Source: Curvibacter lanceolatus ATCC 14669 (GTDB taxonomy: Bacteria > Pseudomonadota > Gammaproteobacteria > Burkholderiales > Burkholderiaceae_C). From it: 64,000 nucleotides of DNA. A program made the translations under genes and the position numbers. The notes beneath the pieces are model-generated. The model searched no databases and had not been told where the DNA came from. It saw nothing but the letters and a program-made list of their open reading frames with translations. Every line of letters starts with the position of its first letter. Within the stretch, counting starts at the first letter, position 1. The DNA is taken from positions 294,495 through 358,494 of the forward strand of contig NZ_KB906255.1 of NCBI RefSeq assembly GCF_000381265.1, in the 5' to 3' direction. Positions 1 to 9,786 of this stretch are shown here, one piece after another.

Positions 1-60
1 CCCGCGCTGAGTGGCCCGCAGATCGCTGAATTGCGTACCACCTTTGGTGCGCGCTGGTAA
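1..60 (+). CDS. C-terminal end of an unidentified gene (partial)
   Basis: An open frame enters from the left edge and stops with TAA at 58-60. It encodes 19 residues ending in FGARW, with host-like G/C third positions. It lies 29 bp before the hydroxypyruvate isomerase gene on the same strand, so the two are probably co-transcribed. The tail is too short to name the product. Confidence 0.5.
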   Translation, partial: PALSGPQIAELRTTFGARW

Positions 61-89
61 CTTCTGATTCCTGACTGGAGAACCCGTCC

Positions 90-920
90 ATGCCCCGCTT
101 TGCCGCCAACCTGTCCATGCTCTACCCCGAGCTGCCCTTTCTGGAGCGCTTTGGCGCTGCCGCCCGCGATGGCTTCAAGGCCGTCGAGTACCTGTTCCCC
201 TACGCCTTTGCGGCCGAAGACATCCTCGCCCAGTTGAAGGCCCATGGCCTGAGCCAAGCCCTGTTCAACGCCCCGCCCGGCGGCACCGAAGCGGCCAGCA
301 TCGCCCAGGCCTGGGACGTGGCCGGCGACCGCGGCACCGCCTCGATCCCGGGTCGTGAGGCCGAGTTCCGCGCCGGCATCGCGCTGGCCTTGCAATACGC
401 CCGCGTGCTCGACTGCCCGCGCATCCACCTGATGGCCGGCATGCTGCCCGCCGGCGCCGACCGCGCCCAGCACCGGGCCACCTACATCGCCAACCTGCGC
501 TGGGCCGCGGCCGAAGCCGCGCGCGAGGGCCGCGACGTGCTGATCGAGCCCATCAACCAGCGCGACATGCCCGGCTTCTTCCTGAGCCGCCAGGACGATG
601 CCCACGCCGTGATCGCCGAGGTGGGCGCAGCCAACCTCAAGGTGCAGATGGACCTCTACCACCTGCAGATCGTCGAAGGCGATGTGGCCATGAAGCTGCG
701 CCAGTACCTGCCCACGGGCCGCGTCGGCCACCTGCAGATCGCGGGCGTGCCGCAACGCCACGAACCCGATCTGGGCGAGCTCAACTACGACTACCTGTTC
801 AGCGTCATCGACGAACTGGGCTATGAAGGCTGGGTGGGTTGCGAGTACCGCCCCGCCCGTGGCGCCACCCCCGGTGGCACCTCCGAGGGCCTGGGCTGGT
901 TGCGCCGCGCCACCGCCTGA
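90..920 (+). CDS. hyi: Hydroxypyruvate isomerase
   Basis: A 276-aa TIM-barrel protein of the Hyi/AP-endonuclease-2-like fold, close to the family length of about 260. It should interconvert hydroxypyruvate and tartronate semialdehyde in glyoxylate metabolism. Likely metal and catalytic residues are visible: Glu153 in the [12 protein letters not shown] motif, Asp188 in QMDLYHLQ, and Glu252 in the CEYRP motif near the C-terminus. An AGGA-type GGAG lies just ahead of ATG 90. The usual partners gcl and glxR are not seen in the window, although the gene entering from the left could belong to the pathway. The family call is firm; the exact substrate is inferred. Confidence 0.85.
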   Translation: MPRFAANLSMLYPELPFLERFGAAARDGFKAVEYLFPYAFAAEDILAQLKAHGLSQALFNAPPGGTEAASIAQAWDVAGDRGTASIPGREAEFRAGIALALQYARVLDCPRIHLMAGMLPAGADRAQHRATYIANLRWAAAEAAREGRDVLIEPINQRDMPGFFLSRQDDAHAVIAEVGAANLKVQMDLYHLQIVEGDVAMKLRQYLPTGRVGHLQIAGVPQRHEPDLGELNYDYLFSVIDELGYEGWVGCEYRPARGATPGGTSEGLGWLRRATA

Positions 921-1074
921 GCCTCGGCCGCAGGGCGATCGGATACGTCTGATCGCCTGATGTGTGAATGGCTACGGGATTCCCGCAGTGGCCTGGCTCA
1001 ATCCTGTGTTTCAGAATGTTTTGACCGGGCAACAGACTGCGTGTCATCCAACCGACCTGGAACAGAGGATCCCC

Positions 1075-3015
1075 ATGGCCAAACTCACGTCTTCCAGCTC
1101 CCAGCGCTCCGTGGCCCGCGAGGTCTCCTTGCTGGCCATCGCCATGCTGGCGGTGGTGCTGGTGGCGGCCAGTCTGGCCATCAGCAGCATCACCGCGCGC
1201 ACCGCCCGCCTGCAGGTGCAGGCCCTGGCGGCCGACAAGGCCGAGAACGTGGTGCAGGTGCTGGAGTCGCAGGACGCCACCGCCCGCGAGCTGGTGCGGC
1301 GCTCCTTCAAATCCTTCAAGCTGGCTTTTCAGCCCACCATGAGCCTCAATGAGGACAACGGTGAGCTGCAGAGCTACGGCATCGCCGTCAACAACGACTT
1401 CAGCCAGGTCGACAAATTCACCAAGGACACGGGGGGCGTGGCCACCGTCTTCGCCCGCAAGGGTGACGATTTCATGCGCGTCACCACCTCGCTGAAAAAG
1501 CCCGATGGCGAGCGCGCCCTGGGCACCCCGCTGGACCGCCAGCACCCGGCCTATGCACGGCTGCAGGCCGGGCAGACTTACACCGGCCGCGCCGTGCTGT
1601 TCGGCAAGCCCTACATGACGCACTACGAGCCGGTCAAGGACGACGCCGGCAAGGTGGTGGGCGCCCTGTTCGTGGGCAATGACATCTCGATCTTCGAAGA
1701 GGCGGTGTTCAAGCAGGCCCAGGAGACCCGCTTCTTCGACAGTGGCGGCCTGTATGTGATCGACCCCGGCAAGACGGCCGAGGAGGCCCGCTTCCTGGCC
1801 CATCCCCAGGCCTCGGGCAAGCGGGTGCTGGAGGTGGTGACCCAGGCGGGCCCCTTCCTGGATCGCCTGCGCCAGGCCGACGGCGCAGAGGCCGCCCTCA
1901 GTGACGCCACCCCGCTGCGCGGCGTCGATCTGGTCGACCCCTGGGCCGTGCGCCAGGTCGTCAAGACCCAGGGCTGGTGGGTGGTGGCCGAGGTGTCTGA
2001 TCGCGAGGCCATGGCCAGCCACCGCGCCACCATGGGCTGGGTCTGGGGCGTGATTGCCCTGGCCGTGCTGGGCCTGGGGGGCGGCCTGTTCTGGCTGCTG
2101 CGCCGGCGTGTCAGCCAGCCCCTGCGCGAGCTCACGGCGGCCGTCACCACGGTGGCCCAGGGCCAGCTCACGCGCAGCTTCAGCAGCGACCGCCAGGACG
2201 AGATCGGCGCCCTGGTGCGCGAGGTCGACGCCATGCGCCAGCTCTACCTGCGCCTGCTGCTGCAGGTGCGCTCGGCGGTTGAGGGCATCACCAACGCCAG
2301 CGTCGAGATCGCCAACGGCAACCAGGACCTGAGCGCGCGCACCGAGCAGACCGCCAGCAGCCTGCAGTCCACCGCGCAGAGCATGGAGCAGATCACGGCC
2401 ACGGTGCAGCAATCCACCGATGCGGCGCGCCAGGCCAATCAGCTGGCGGCCTCGGCGGCCGAGGTGGCGGCCCGCGGCGGCGCGGTGGTGGGCGAGGTGG
2501 TCAAGACCATGGACGCCATCCACAGCAGCTCGCGCAAGATCGCCGACATCATCGGCGTCATCGACGGCATTGCCTTTCAGACCAACATCCTGGCCCTCAA
2601 CGCGGCGGTCGAGGCCGCGCGCGCTGGCGAGCAAGGCCGGGGCTTTGCGGTCGTGGCCGGCGAGGTGCGCACCCTGGCCCAGCGCAGCGCCCAGGCCGCG
2701 CGCGAGATCAAGGCCTTGATCGGCAACTCGGTCGAAGCCGTCGAATCCGGGGCCCAGCTGGTGGGCAGCGCCGGCACCACCATGAGCGACATCGTCAGCT
2801 CGGTGCACCGCGTCGGCGACATCGTGGGCGAGATCTCATCGGCCGCGGTCGAGCAGTCCAACGGCATCGGCCAGGTCAACGGGGCGGTCAACCAACTCGA
2901 CCAGATGACCCAGCAGAACGCCGCCCTGGTGGAGGAATCGGCCGCCGCTGCGGCCAGCCTGCGCGACCAGGCCACGCGCCTGTCCGAGGCCATCCAGGCC
3001 TTCCACCTGGGATAG
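1075..3015 (+). CDS. Methyl-accepting chemotaxis protein with periplasmic Cache sensor
   Basis: A 646-aa inner-membrane chemoreceptor. There is an N-terminal membrane segment (about residues 17-38), then a periplasmic domain of about 240 residues with the look of a Cache_3-Cache_2 fusion ([27 protein letters not shown]), a second membrane segment, HAMP, and a full MCP signalling hairpin with the tip [20 protein letters not shown]. It should signal through CheW/CheA. ATG 1075 was chosen because it follows a purine-rich AGAGGA and begins a typical MCP N-terminus; an in-frame ATG at 964 would add 37 unlikely residues. The protein ends AFHLG, so it lacks a CheR-binding pentapeptide. The ligand is unknown. 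Confidence 0.88.
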   Translation: MAKLTSSSSQRSVAREVSLLAIAMLAVVLVAASLAISSITARTARLQVQALAADKAENVVQVLESQDATARELVRRSFKSFKLAFQPTMSLNEDNGELQSYGIAVNNDFSQVDKFTKDTGGVATVFARKGDDFMRVTTSLKKPDGERALGTPLDRQHPAYARLQAGQTYTGRAVLFGKPYMTHYEPVKDDAGKVVGALFVGNDISIFEEAVFKQAQETRFFDSGGLYVIDPGKTAEEARFLAHPQASGKRVLEVVTQAGPFLDRLRQADGAEAALSDATPLRGVDLVDPWAVRQVVKTQGWWVVAEVSDREAMASHRATMGWVWGVIALAVLGLGGGLFWLLRRRVSQPLRELTAAVTTVAQGQLTRSFSSDRQDEIGALVREVDAMRQLYLRLLLQVRSAVEGITNASVEIANGNQDLSARTEQTASSLQSTAQSMEQITATVQQSTDAARQANQLAASAAEVAARGGAVVGEVVKTMDAIHSSSRKIADIIGVIDGIAFQTNILALNAAVEAARAGEQGRGFAVVAGEVRTLAQRSAQAAREIKALIGNSVEAVESGAQLVGSAGTTMSDIVSSVHRVGDIVGEISSAAVEQSNGIGQVNGAVNQLDQMTQQNAALVEESAAAAASLRDQATRLSEAIQAFHLG

Positions 3016-3139
3016 TTCCGGCCGGCGTGGCGCCCGGCAAGTCCACAACCGTTCGGCGGCTTTCTGCGACCTTTTGAGACTATTTGGTCAGAATGTGACC
3101 CAATATTCCAGTTTCAAACAAACCAGTAGGTCGCGCCCC

Positions 3140-4600
3140 ATGATCCCCGCATCCAACACCGCTGCTGATCGCCTGAAAACTGACACACCCGATGCCTCCC
3201 GGGCGGTCTGGCCCGATCGGATGATGCTGGTCGCCATGGTGCTGAGTGCGCTCGCTGCCCTGCTGCTCGGGTGGCTGCATGGCACCTTGTCCCTGGCCCT
3301 CGGGGTCGCGCTGCCCCTGCTGTTGCTGTGCGGCCTGGGGCAGGCCGTGGCCCCGGCCACTCTGTTCTCGCGATTGCTGCTCACCACCGGACTGGCAGTC
3401 ATGGTCATGCTGCACATCCAGCTGGCACAGGGCCAGGTCGAGTACCACTTCGGTGTCTTCGTGACGCTGGCCTTGCTGCTGGTGTACCGCGACTGGCGCC
3501 CCATCGTGCTGGCCGCCGCCCTGTTCGCCGTGCACCACGTGCTGTTCGATCGCTTGCAGGCCGCCGGTTTCGGGGTCTATTGCGTGACCCAGCCCGATTT
3601 CGGGCGGGTGCTGGTGCACGCGGTCTATGTGGTCATTCAGACCTCGCTCGAGGTGGTGTTTGCCGTGGCCATGAAGCGGGCCGGCACCGAGGGCGCTGAA
3701 TTGGCCCGCCTGGTCGCCCATGTGTCTGACAGCGGCCACCTCCGGCTTGACGTGTCTGAGCTGGTGCTGCGTTCAGCGCCGGCGCAGGCCCTGCAACAGG
3801 CGCTGCTGCGGGTGCACAGCGCCGTGTCGCAGGTTCACGCCTCCACCAGCAGCATCGAGTCGGCCTGCAGGGAGATCTCGATTGGCAACCTCGACCTCAG
3901 CCACCGCACCGAGCAGACGGCCAGCCACCTGGCCCAGGCCGCCTCCAGCCTGGGGCAGTTGACGGTCACGGTGCAGCATTCCGCCGAATCGGCCCGTCAG
4001 GCCAACGAACTGTCGGGCTCGGCAGCCCAGGTGGCCGAACGGGGTGGTGAGGCGGTGCGCCAGGTGGTCAGCACCATGGAGGCGATCCAGGTCAGCTCCA
4101 GCCGAATTGCCGACATCACCGGGGTGATCGACGGCATTGCGTTTCAAACCAATTTGCTGGCGCTCAATGCCGCCGTGGAAGCCGCCCGGGCCGGCGAGCA
4201 AGGCCGAGGCTTTGCCGTGGTGGCCAGCGAGGTGCGCAACCTGGCCAAGCGCAGCGCCGAGGCGGCGCGAGAGATCAAGGCATTGATCAGCCAGTCGGCC
4301 GACAAAGTCGAAGCCGGCACCCAGCAGGTGCATGCCGCCGGCCGCACCATGGACGACATCATGGCTTCGGTGCAACGGGTCAAGCACATCATTGCCGACA
4401 TTTCTTTGGTGGCCGGTGAGCAGTCTCAAGGCTTGAGCCAGGTGCACGCCGCCGTGGGCGGGCTGGATCAGATGACCCAGCAGAACGCGGCCCTGGTCGA
4501 GCAATCGGCGGCCGCCGCCGCCAGCCTGACCGAGCAGGCCGAGCGCCTGGCCCAGGCGGTGGCTATTTTTCAGTCGTCGCAGCCCCTGCTGGAGGGGTGA
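3140..4600 (+). CDS. Chemoreceptor with polytopic membrane sensor domain
   Basis: A 486-aa protein whose N-terminal 190 residues contain about six membrane helices with short loops and no sizeable periplasmic domain, followed directly by an MCP signalling hairpin (tip [20 protein letters not shown]). No clear HAMP is seen. Such receptors usually sense from within the membrane, for example redox or energy state. Histidines lie in or near the helices (HIQLAQ, EYHFG, AVHHVLF) and could bind a cofactor, which is speculation. It starts 124 bp after the preceding chemoreceptor. ATG 3140 was preferred over an in-frame ATG at 3074 because the upstream residues are not membrane-protein-like. No CheR tether is present. 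Confidence 0.82.
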   Translation: MIPASNTAADRLKTDTPDASRAVWPDRMMLVAMVLSALAALLLGWLHGTLSLALGVALPLLLLCGLGQAVAPATLFSRLLLTTGLAVMVMLHIQLAQGQVEYHFGVFVTLALLLVYRDWRPIVLAAALFAVHHVLFDRLQAAGFGVYCVTQPDFGRVLVHAVYVVIQTSLEVVFAVAMKRAGTEGAELARLVAHVSDSGHLRLDVSELVLRSAPAQALQQALLRVHSAVSQVHASTSSIESACREISIGNLDLSHRTEQTASHLAQAASSLGQLTVTVQHSAESARQANELSGSAAQVAERGGEAVRQVVSTMEAIQVSSSRIADITGVIDGIAFQTNLLALNAAVEAARAGEQGRGFAVVASEVRNLAKRSAEAAREIKALISQSADKVEAGTQQVHAAGRTMDDIMASVQRVKHIIADISLVAGEQSQGLSQVHAAVGGLDQMTQQNAALVEQSAAAAASLTEQAERLAQAVAIFQSSQPLLEG

Positions 4601-4603
4601 TCG

Positions 4604-5905
4604 TTATTTCAGCGCCTTGGCCGCCGTCGCCCCCAGCGGCGTGTGCAGCTGGCTGGGCACGAAGCGGCCGGTGTTGTCGTCACGGCCCTGCAACAGGTAG
4701 CGGCTGTCGGGCTTGCCGTAGTTCTGCACCGCCAGGGCCGAGAACTGGCCGATGGCGCTCTTGGGGTCGCGCAGGCGGTTCACGATCAGCACCTTCTGGG
4801 TCTCGCTGAAGTCGGCCATCATGTTCTGGTCGCCTTCGCTGTCGCCGGCGATGAACACCGGCCCGTAGCCGTAGCGGCTGACCAGGAAGCGCTGGATGCT
4901 GCGCGTCTTGCCCGGGCCCTGGGTCTGGTCGTAGCCGTGGCGGTAGTCGGGCAGGATGCGGCCCTGGGCGTCGCGTTCGAGCTCCATGGCCAGCACATGG
5001 CCTTCCTTCACCTGGTAGCCGAAGGCCGGGTTGGACGAGATCTCCTTGATCACGTCCACGAAGGAGGCCGAGCACACCCACACATCAAAGCCGGCGGCCT
5101 TGAAGCGCCCGTACAGGTCCTGCATCTCGGGCACCAGGCGCAGGCCGTTCTTCCAGCTCACCGACACCAGACCGGCGCGGCCCGGCAGCTCGGCCGGTGT
5201 GCTCCATTTCACCTTCTCGACCGGCTGGGTCTGCTGCCACTTCACCGTGTCCACCGTGAGCTGGCGCACCTGGGCTTCGGTCATGCCGGCAAACAGGTAG
5301 GTCACCCAGGGGTAGGCGGTGTCATGGTCGAAGGTGTCGCCGATCGCCTCGTACAGGTAGCGCACCTTGGTCACGAAGGCCTGGTAGTGCGGGCTGCGTT
5401 GTACCTCGGCCAGGGGCTGCTGGCCCTTCAGGCCGCTGTAGTGGGTGTACAGCCAGCGGTAGCTGTCCAGGATGTCGGGCACGATGGTGTCGATGCTCAC
5501 CGGCTGGCCGGCCGCGTTGTTGTTGGCCGGCTTGAAGGCGGTGGCCGGGATGTTGCGGCGCAGCGCCACTTCCAGCTGCTCGGGGCTGGCGCCGAAGCGC
5601 AGGTTCTCGAGTTGGTAGATCAGCGCGGCTTCTTCGATGTCCAGGAACACGCTGGTGTTGTCCCAGTCGAACACCACATAGGGCGGCTTGGCCGGGTTGT
5701 AGCCGGCGCTGGTCTTGCCCACGCGCGCGATCAACTCATTGATCTGCTGGCGGTTGAAGCTCTCCCACTGCCCGGGGGCCAGGGTCTGGGGGGCGGCGGC
5801 CTGGACGGCGGTCGGCGGGCTGCTGCAGCCGGTGCTGGCCAGGGTGGCCAGCAGGCTCAGGGCCAGCGTCAGGGGGGCGAGGCGGAGCAAGGCAGGGGTC
5901 TTCAT
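4604..5905 (-). CDS. Exported HAD phosphatase, phosphorylcholine-phosphatase-like
   Basis: A 433-aa exported protein. A signal peptide with a possible lipobox (LASTGC, weak at -3) is followed by a HAD-superfamily core: motif I FDWDNTS (nucleophile Asp in DWDNT), motif II VCSASF, and motif [11 protein letters not shown]. This arrangement and size resemble the periplasmic phosphorylcholine phosphatases, which hydrolyse phosphocholine and phosphoethanolamine. ATG 5905 overlaps the eutC stop as ATGA and is preceded by AGGAGA inside eutC. The coupling to ethanolamine ammonia-lyase suggests it releases ethanolamine from phosphoethanolamine outside the cytoplasm; that role is inferred. A general acid phosphatase is the alternative. 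Confidence 0.75.
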   Translation of the reverse strand: MKTPALLRLAPLTLALSLLATLASTGCSSPPTAVQAAAPQTLAPGQWESFNRQQINELIARVGKTSAGYNPAKPPYVVFDWDNTSVFLDIEEAALIYQLENLRFGASPEQLEVALRRNIPATAFKPANNNAAGQPVSIDTIVPDILDSYRWLYTHYSGLKGQQPLAEVQRSPHYQAFVTKVRYLYEAIGDTFDHDTAYPWVTYLFAGMTEAQVRQLTVDTVKWQQTQPVEKVKWSTPAELPGRAGLVSVSWKNGLRLVPEMQDLYGRFKAAGFDVWVCSASFVDVIKEISSNPAFGYQVKEGHVLAMELERDAQGRILPDYRHGYDQTQGPGKTRSIQRFLVSRYGYGPVFIAGDSEGDQNMMADFSETQKVLIVNRLRDPKSAIGQFSALAVQNYGKPDSRYLLQGRDDNTGRFVPSQLHTPLGATAAKALK

Positions 5906-6771
5906 GTTTTCTCCTGGGATGAGGGGGGAGTGCTGACAAGGGATTCGGGGCGCGGCGCGGCGCCGGGCAGCCAAGGCTCGGCCTCGCTGTCGTCTTTCAG
6001 GGCCACGCCGCTCAGGCCGCGCTGCAGGGCCTGGCGGATCAGCCAGGCCAGCTTGTGCGCGGCCTGCGGGTAGGACAGGCCCTCCGGGCGCACGTTGGAA
6101 ATGCAGTTGCGTTGGGCATCGTGGCGGCCCACGCGGGGGTCATGGGTCAGGTAGATGCCCAGGCTGTCGGGCGAGCTCAGGCCTGGGCGTTCGCCGATCA
6201 GGATCACGCTCAGGCGCGCACCCAGGGCCTCGCCCACCTCGTCGGCCACGGCCACGCGGGCCTGCTGCACCAGCACCACCGGGGCCAGGCGCCAGCCCGG
6301 GGCCAGGCGCGGCAGCAGCGCCGCCAGCAGCGGGGCGGCATGGCGCTGCACCGCCAGCGACGACAGGCCGTCGCCCACCACCACGCACAGCTCGGGCGCC
6401 GGCCCCGCCGCGGCGGCCAAGGCGCGCAGGCGCTGCGCATCGTCGGGGGCCAGACGGCGGCCCAGATCGGGGCGGCGCAGGTACTCGGTGCGGTCGCCGG
6501 CCTGGCTGCGCACCTGCAGCACGCCGTGGCCGGCCTGCTCCAGCGTGGCTTGCAGGGCGGCCGTGTCCAGCGGGGTGTGGATGGCGTCGCGCGCCATGGC
6601 ATGGGCCAGGCCGAAACGCAGGGTCTCATCGGTGGGGATGGCCACACCGGCCCGCCCCAGCGCAATGCGCGCCGGCGTGCTGCGGCGCCAGTCGGTCCAG
6701 GGCATGGGGGTCACGCCCTCGGGCGGGTCCTGCGCCGAAAGCTCAAGCTGAGGCCGTTCTTGGGGGGTCAT
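5902..6771 (-). CDS. eutC: Ethanolamine ammonia-lyase small subunit
   Basis: A 289-aa protein in the normal EutC size range. Recognisable stretches are the [16 protein letters not shown] start, the VVVGDGLSS motif that contributes to adenosylcobalamin binding, the [16 protein letters not shown] segment, and a C-terminal [16 protein letters not shown]. With EutB it deaminates ethanolamine to acetaldehyde and ammonia using coenzyme B12. Its start overlaps the eutB stop by ATGA and its stop overlaps the phosphatase start in the same way, so the three are translationally coupled. No microcompartment shell genes are seen, so this is the short, soluble version of the pathway. Confidence 0.95.
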   Translation of the reverse strand: MTPQERPQLELSAQDPPEGVTPMPWTDWRRSTPARIALGRAGVAIPTDETLRFGLAHAMARDAIHTPLDTAALQATLEQAGHGVLQVRSQAGDRTEYLRRPDLGRRLAPDDAQRLRALAAAAGPAPELCVVVGDGLSSLAVQRHAAPLLAALLPRLAPGWRLAPVVLVQQARVAVADEVGEALGARLSVILIGERPGLSSPDSLGIYLTHDPRVGRHDAQRNCISNVRPEGLSYPQAAHKLAWLIRQALQRGLSGVALKDDSEAEPWLPGAAPRPESLVSTPPSSQEKT

Positions 6772-8168
6772 GCGCGCCCTTCCTGCCCCAGATGGCTCAA
6801 ATGGCTCAGCAGAGGGTGGCCTTGGCCCGGGCTCAGCAACCGCCCTGCCGAGTCGGTGATCTGCTGGGCCTGCAGCCAGGCCTCGAACTCGGGGGCCCGC
6901 TGCAGGCCCAGGGTCTCGCGCAGGAACAGGGCGTCGTGGAACGAGGTGCTCTGGTAGTTGAGCATCACGTCATCCGCGCCCGGCACCCCGATCAGAAAGT
7001 TCAGCCCGGCGCTGGCCAGCAGCACGCTGAGCGTGTCCATGTCGTCCTGGTCGGCCTCGGCGTGGTTGGTGTAGCAGATGTCGCAGCCCATGGGCAGGCC
7101 CAGCAGCTTGCCGCAGAAGTGGTCTTCCAGGCCGGCGCGGATGATCTGCTTGCCGTCGTACAGGTACTCGGGCCCGATGAAGCCCACCACCGTGTTCACC
7201 AGCAAGGGCTGGTAGCGCCGCGCCAGCGCATAGGCCCGGGCCTCGCAGGTCTGCTGGTCCACCCCGCCATGGGCGTTGGCCGACAGGGCGCTGCCCTGGC
7301 CGGTCTCGAAATACATCACGTTCTGGCCCAGCGTGCCGCGCTGCAGCGAACGGGCCGCCGCACAGGCCTCGTCGAGCAGCTCGGGGCTCACGCCGAAGCT
7401 GCGGTTGGTCAGTTCGGTGCCGCCGATCGACTGGAACACCAGGTCCACCGGCACGCCGTCCTCGATCAGCTGCAGCGTGTTGGTCACATGGGTCAGCACA
7501 CAGGCCTGTGTCGGGATCGCCAGGCGCTGGATCAGCTCGTCAAAGCCATGGCACAGTCGGGCCAGCGTGGGCAGGCTGTCGGACACCGGGTTGATGCCGA
7601 TCACCGCATCGCCCGCGCCCATCATCAGCCCGTCCAGCACCGAGGCCGCCACCCCGCGCAGCTCGTCGGTCGGGTGGTTGGGCTGCAGCCGCACGGCCAG
7701 CGTGCCCGGCAGGCCCAGGGTGTTGCGAAAGCGGGTCACCACCCGGGTCTTGCGCGCCACCGCGATCAGGTCCTGGTTGCGCATGAGCTTGCTCACCGCG
7801 GCCACCATCTCCGGCGTCAGGCCGGGGGCCAGAGCGCTCAGCGTGGCGGTGTCGGCGGCCGGGCCCAGCAGCCAGTTGCGGAAGTCGCCCACCGTCAGGT
7901 GGGCCACCGGGGCAAAGGCCTGGGCGTCGTGCTGGTCCAGGATCAGCCGCGTGATGTTGTCGCTTTCATAGGGCACCAGGGCCTCGTTGAGGAACACCTT
8001 CAGCGGCAGCTCGGCCAGCACATGGCGCGCGGCCATGCGCTGCTGCGCGGTGGCCGCGCCCAGGCCGGCCAGGTAGTCGCCCGAACGCGCCGGGCTGGCC
8101 ATGGCCATCACCTGGCGCAGGTCCTCGAAGAAGTGGCCCTGGCCGCCCAGGGTGGTGTGGTAGCGCAT
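6768..8168 (-). CDS. eutB: Ethanolamine ammonia-lyase large subunit
   Basis: A 466-aa catalytic subunit close to the family length of about 455. Typical segments include [19 protein letters not shown] at the start, [13 protein letters not shown], the substrate-pocket region [38 protein letters not shown], and [20 protein letters not shown] 8168 was chosen because the family begins at the YHTTL motif; an upstream in-frame extension overlaps the permease. The gene begins 19 bp after the permease stop and ends in an ATGA overlap with eutC. Activity requires adenosylcobalamin. Confidence 0.96.
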   Translation of the reverse strand: MRYHTTLGGQGHFFEDLRQVMAMASPARSGDYLAGLGAATAQQRMAARHVLAELPLKVFLNEALVPYESDNITRLILDQHDAQAFAPVAHLTVGDFRNWLLGPAADTATLSALAPGLTPEMVAAVSKLMRNQDLIAVARKTRVVTRFRNTLGLPGTLAVRLQPNHPTDELRGVAASVLDGLMMGAGDAVIGINPVSDSLPTLARLCHGFDELIQRLAIPTQACVLTHVTNTLQLIEDGVPVDLVFQSIGGTELTNRSFGVSPELLDEACAAARSLQRGTLGQNVMYFETGQGSALSANAHGGVDQQTCEARAYALARRYQPLLVNTVVGFIGPEYLYDGKQIIRAGLEDHFCGKLLGLPMGCDICYTNHAEADQDDMDTLSVLLASAGLNFLIGVPGADDVMLNYQSTSFHDALFLRETLGLQRAPEFEAWLQAQQITDSAGRLLSPGQGHPLLSHLSHLGQEGRA

Positions 8169-8187
8169 GCGGGGGCTCCGTGCGGGT

Positions 8188-9579
8188 TCAGGCGCCTGCG
8201 TCCAGCAGGGCATCGGGGGCCGCATCGGCGCGGTGCTGGGCGGTGGCCGCGTAGTACAGCCAGGCCAGGGCCATCAGCGCCGCGAACAGCCCGGCCAGCA
8301 CCGGGTTGAACCACACCATGGCGCCCAGGCAGACCAGGCCCAGGCCCAGTGCCAGCAGCGGAAACCAGGGGAAGAACGGGGCGCGGTAGCTGCGCGCCAT
8401 GTCGGGCTCGGTGCGGCGCAGGCGCAGCAGGGCGGCCATCGAGATGATGTACATCACGATGGCGCCGAACACCGACATGGTGACGATGTTGGCCGTCAGG
8501 GTCTGGCCGCCGAACTCGATCCAGTTGTCGCTGAAGATCGCCGCCACCCCCACGGCGCCGCCGGCCAGCAAGGCCCGGTGCGGGGTCTGGAAGCGGGGGC
8601 TCAGCACCGCAAAACTGCGTGGCAGGTAGCCGGCGCGGGCCAGCGCGAAGATCTGGCGCGAGTAGCCCATCAAGATGCCGTGGAACGAGGCCACCAGCCC
8701 GAACAGGCCGATCCACACCATCATGTGCAGCCAGCCGCTGTGCGCTCCCAGCACGGCCTTCATGGCCTGGGGCAGCGGGTCGTTGATGTTGGCCAGGCTG
8801 CGCCAGTCGCCCACGCCGCCGGCCATGATCATCACGCCGAAGGCCAGGCTGACCAGGGTCAGGATGCCGGCGATGTAGGCGCGCGGAATGGTGCGCTGCG
8901 GGTCGCGCGCCTCTTCGGCCGCCATGGCCGCGCCCTCGATGGCCAGAAAGAACCAGATGGCAAACGGGATCGAGGCAAAGATGCCCGCCACGGCCGTGCC
9001 ATTGAGCACGTCCGAGCCGGCCCAGCCCAGCGCGGCAAACTGGGCCCACGACCAGCCCGGGCTCACCACACCCATGAACACCAGCAGCTCAAAGATGGCC
9101 AGCAGCGTCACCACCAGCTCGAAGGCGGCGGCAATGCCCACCCCCACCCAGTTCAGGGCGATGAACACCGCATAGGCCCCCAGCGCGATCCATTTCGGGT
9201 CGATGGCCGGAAACTGCACGTTCAGGTAGGCCCCGATCGCCAGCGCGATGGCGGGCGGCGCGAACACGAACTCGATCAGGGTGGCAAAGCCGGCCACAAA
9301 GCCCCCCAGCGGCCCGAAGGCGCGGCGCGCATAGGCAAAGGGGCCGCCCGCGTGCGGAATGGCGGTGGACAGCTCGGTGAAGCTGAAGATGAAGGTGGTG
9401 TACATGGTGGCCACCAGCAGCGTGGCCACCAGAAAGCCCAGCGTGCCGGCGCTGGCCCAGCCATAACTCCAGCCGAAGTACTCGCCCGAGATCACCAGCC
9501 CCACGGCAATGCCCCAGAGCTGGAAGGTGCCCAGCACTTTTTTCAGGTGGGCGGTGGGCGCTGCGGCGGCTGGCTTCAT
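8188..9579 (-). CDS. eat: Ethanolamine permease (APC superfamily)
   Basis: A 463-aa APC-superfamily transporter with about 12 predicted membrane helices. The first helix carries GIAVGLVISGEYFGWSYGW, the broken-helix substrate site typical of ethanolamine/GABA-type permeases; helix 3 and later helices include TELSTAIPHAGGPFAYARRAFG and FFLAIEGAAMAAEEARDPQR. It imports ethanolamine across the inner membrane. It is the first gene of the eat-eutB-eutC-phosphatase run. ATG 9579 is the first start giving a normal N-terminus; it is followed by the HLKKVLGTFQLWG stretch usual for this family. Confidence 0.9.
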   Translation of the reverse strand: MKPAAAAPTAHLKKVLGTFQLWGIAVGLVISGEYFGWSYGWASAGTLGFLVATLLVATMYTTFIFSFTELSTAIPHAGGPFAYARRAFGPLGGFVAGFATLIEFVFAPPAIALAIGAYLNVQFPAIDPKWIALGAYAVFIALNWVGVGIAAAFELVVTLLAIFELLVFMGVVSPGWSWAQFAALGWAGSDVLNGTAVAGIFASIPFAIWFFLAIEGAAMAAEEARDPQRTIPRAYIAGILTLVSLAFGVMIMAGGVGDWRSLANINDPLPQAMKAVLGAHSGWLHMMVWIGLFGLVASFHGILMGYSRQIFALARAGYLPRSFAVLSPRFQTPHRALLAGGAVGVAAIFSDNWIEFGGQTLTANIVTMSVFGAIVMYIISMAALLRLRRTEPDMARSYRAPFFPWFPLLALGLGLVCLGAMVWFNPVLAGLFAALMALAWLYYAATAQHRADAAPDALLDAGA

Positions 9580-9640
9580 GGTGGGGCCTCGGTGGGTGGT
9601 CGTTGCCTGCCATTGCAGCAAAGACGACGCCAGCGTCCTA

Positions 9641-9690
9641 TCCCGAATCGGAAAACCGCCCAGCCCGGCGCGCTTTTTTCCGATTTGGGA
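9641..9690. promoter_or_regulatory. 15-bp inverted repeat, candidate operator for the ethanolamine genes
   Basis: The divergent intergenic region holds TCCCGAATCGGAAAA (9641-9655) and TTTTCCGATTTGGGA (9676-9690). The arms are inverted complements with one mismatch in 15, separated by 20 bp. The position between eat and the araC-type gene makes it the best candidate operator for that regulator. Spacing between arm centres is 35 bp, a little over three helical turns, so both arms face nearly the same side of the DNA. No T-run follows it to suggest a terminator. Confidence 0.55.
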
Positions 9691-9786
9691 CAGCGCCGCC
9701 CCGCCTCGGTGCTGCACTGCAGCTTGCCCGCGGGCATTTTTCTTGCTGCACTGGGGGCTCTGTCACTCTCTGCCGCCTGACTGCCC

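Noticed and set aside
805-2808. Long minus-strand open frame opposite the first chemoreceptor
   Set aside because: It is antisense to a well-supported chemoreceptor and its sequence is low-complexity His/Gly/Leu/Ala-rich, the usual shadow in high-GC DNA. The same holds for plus-strand frames at 33230-35584 (over maeB) and 52193-54766 (over the GGDEF/EAL gene) and a minus-strand frame at 57862-60396 beyond speD (over tkt).
9580-9786. Sigma54 promoter for the ethanolamine genes
   Set aside because: No GG-N10-GC (-24/-12) element of acceptable quality was found on either strand, and the regulator is AraC-type rather than an AAA+ activator.
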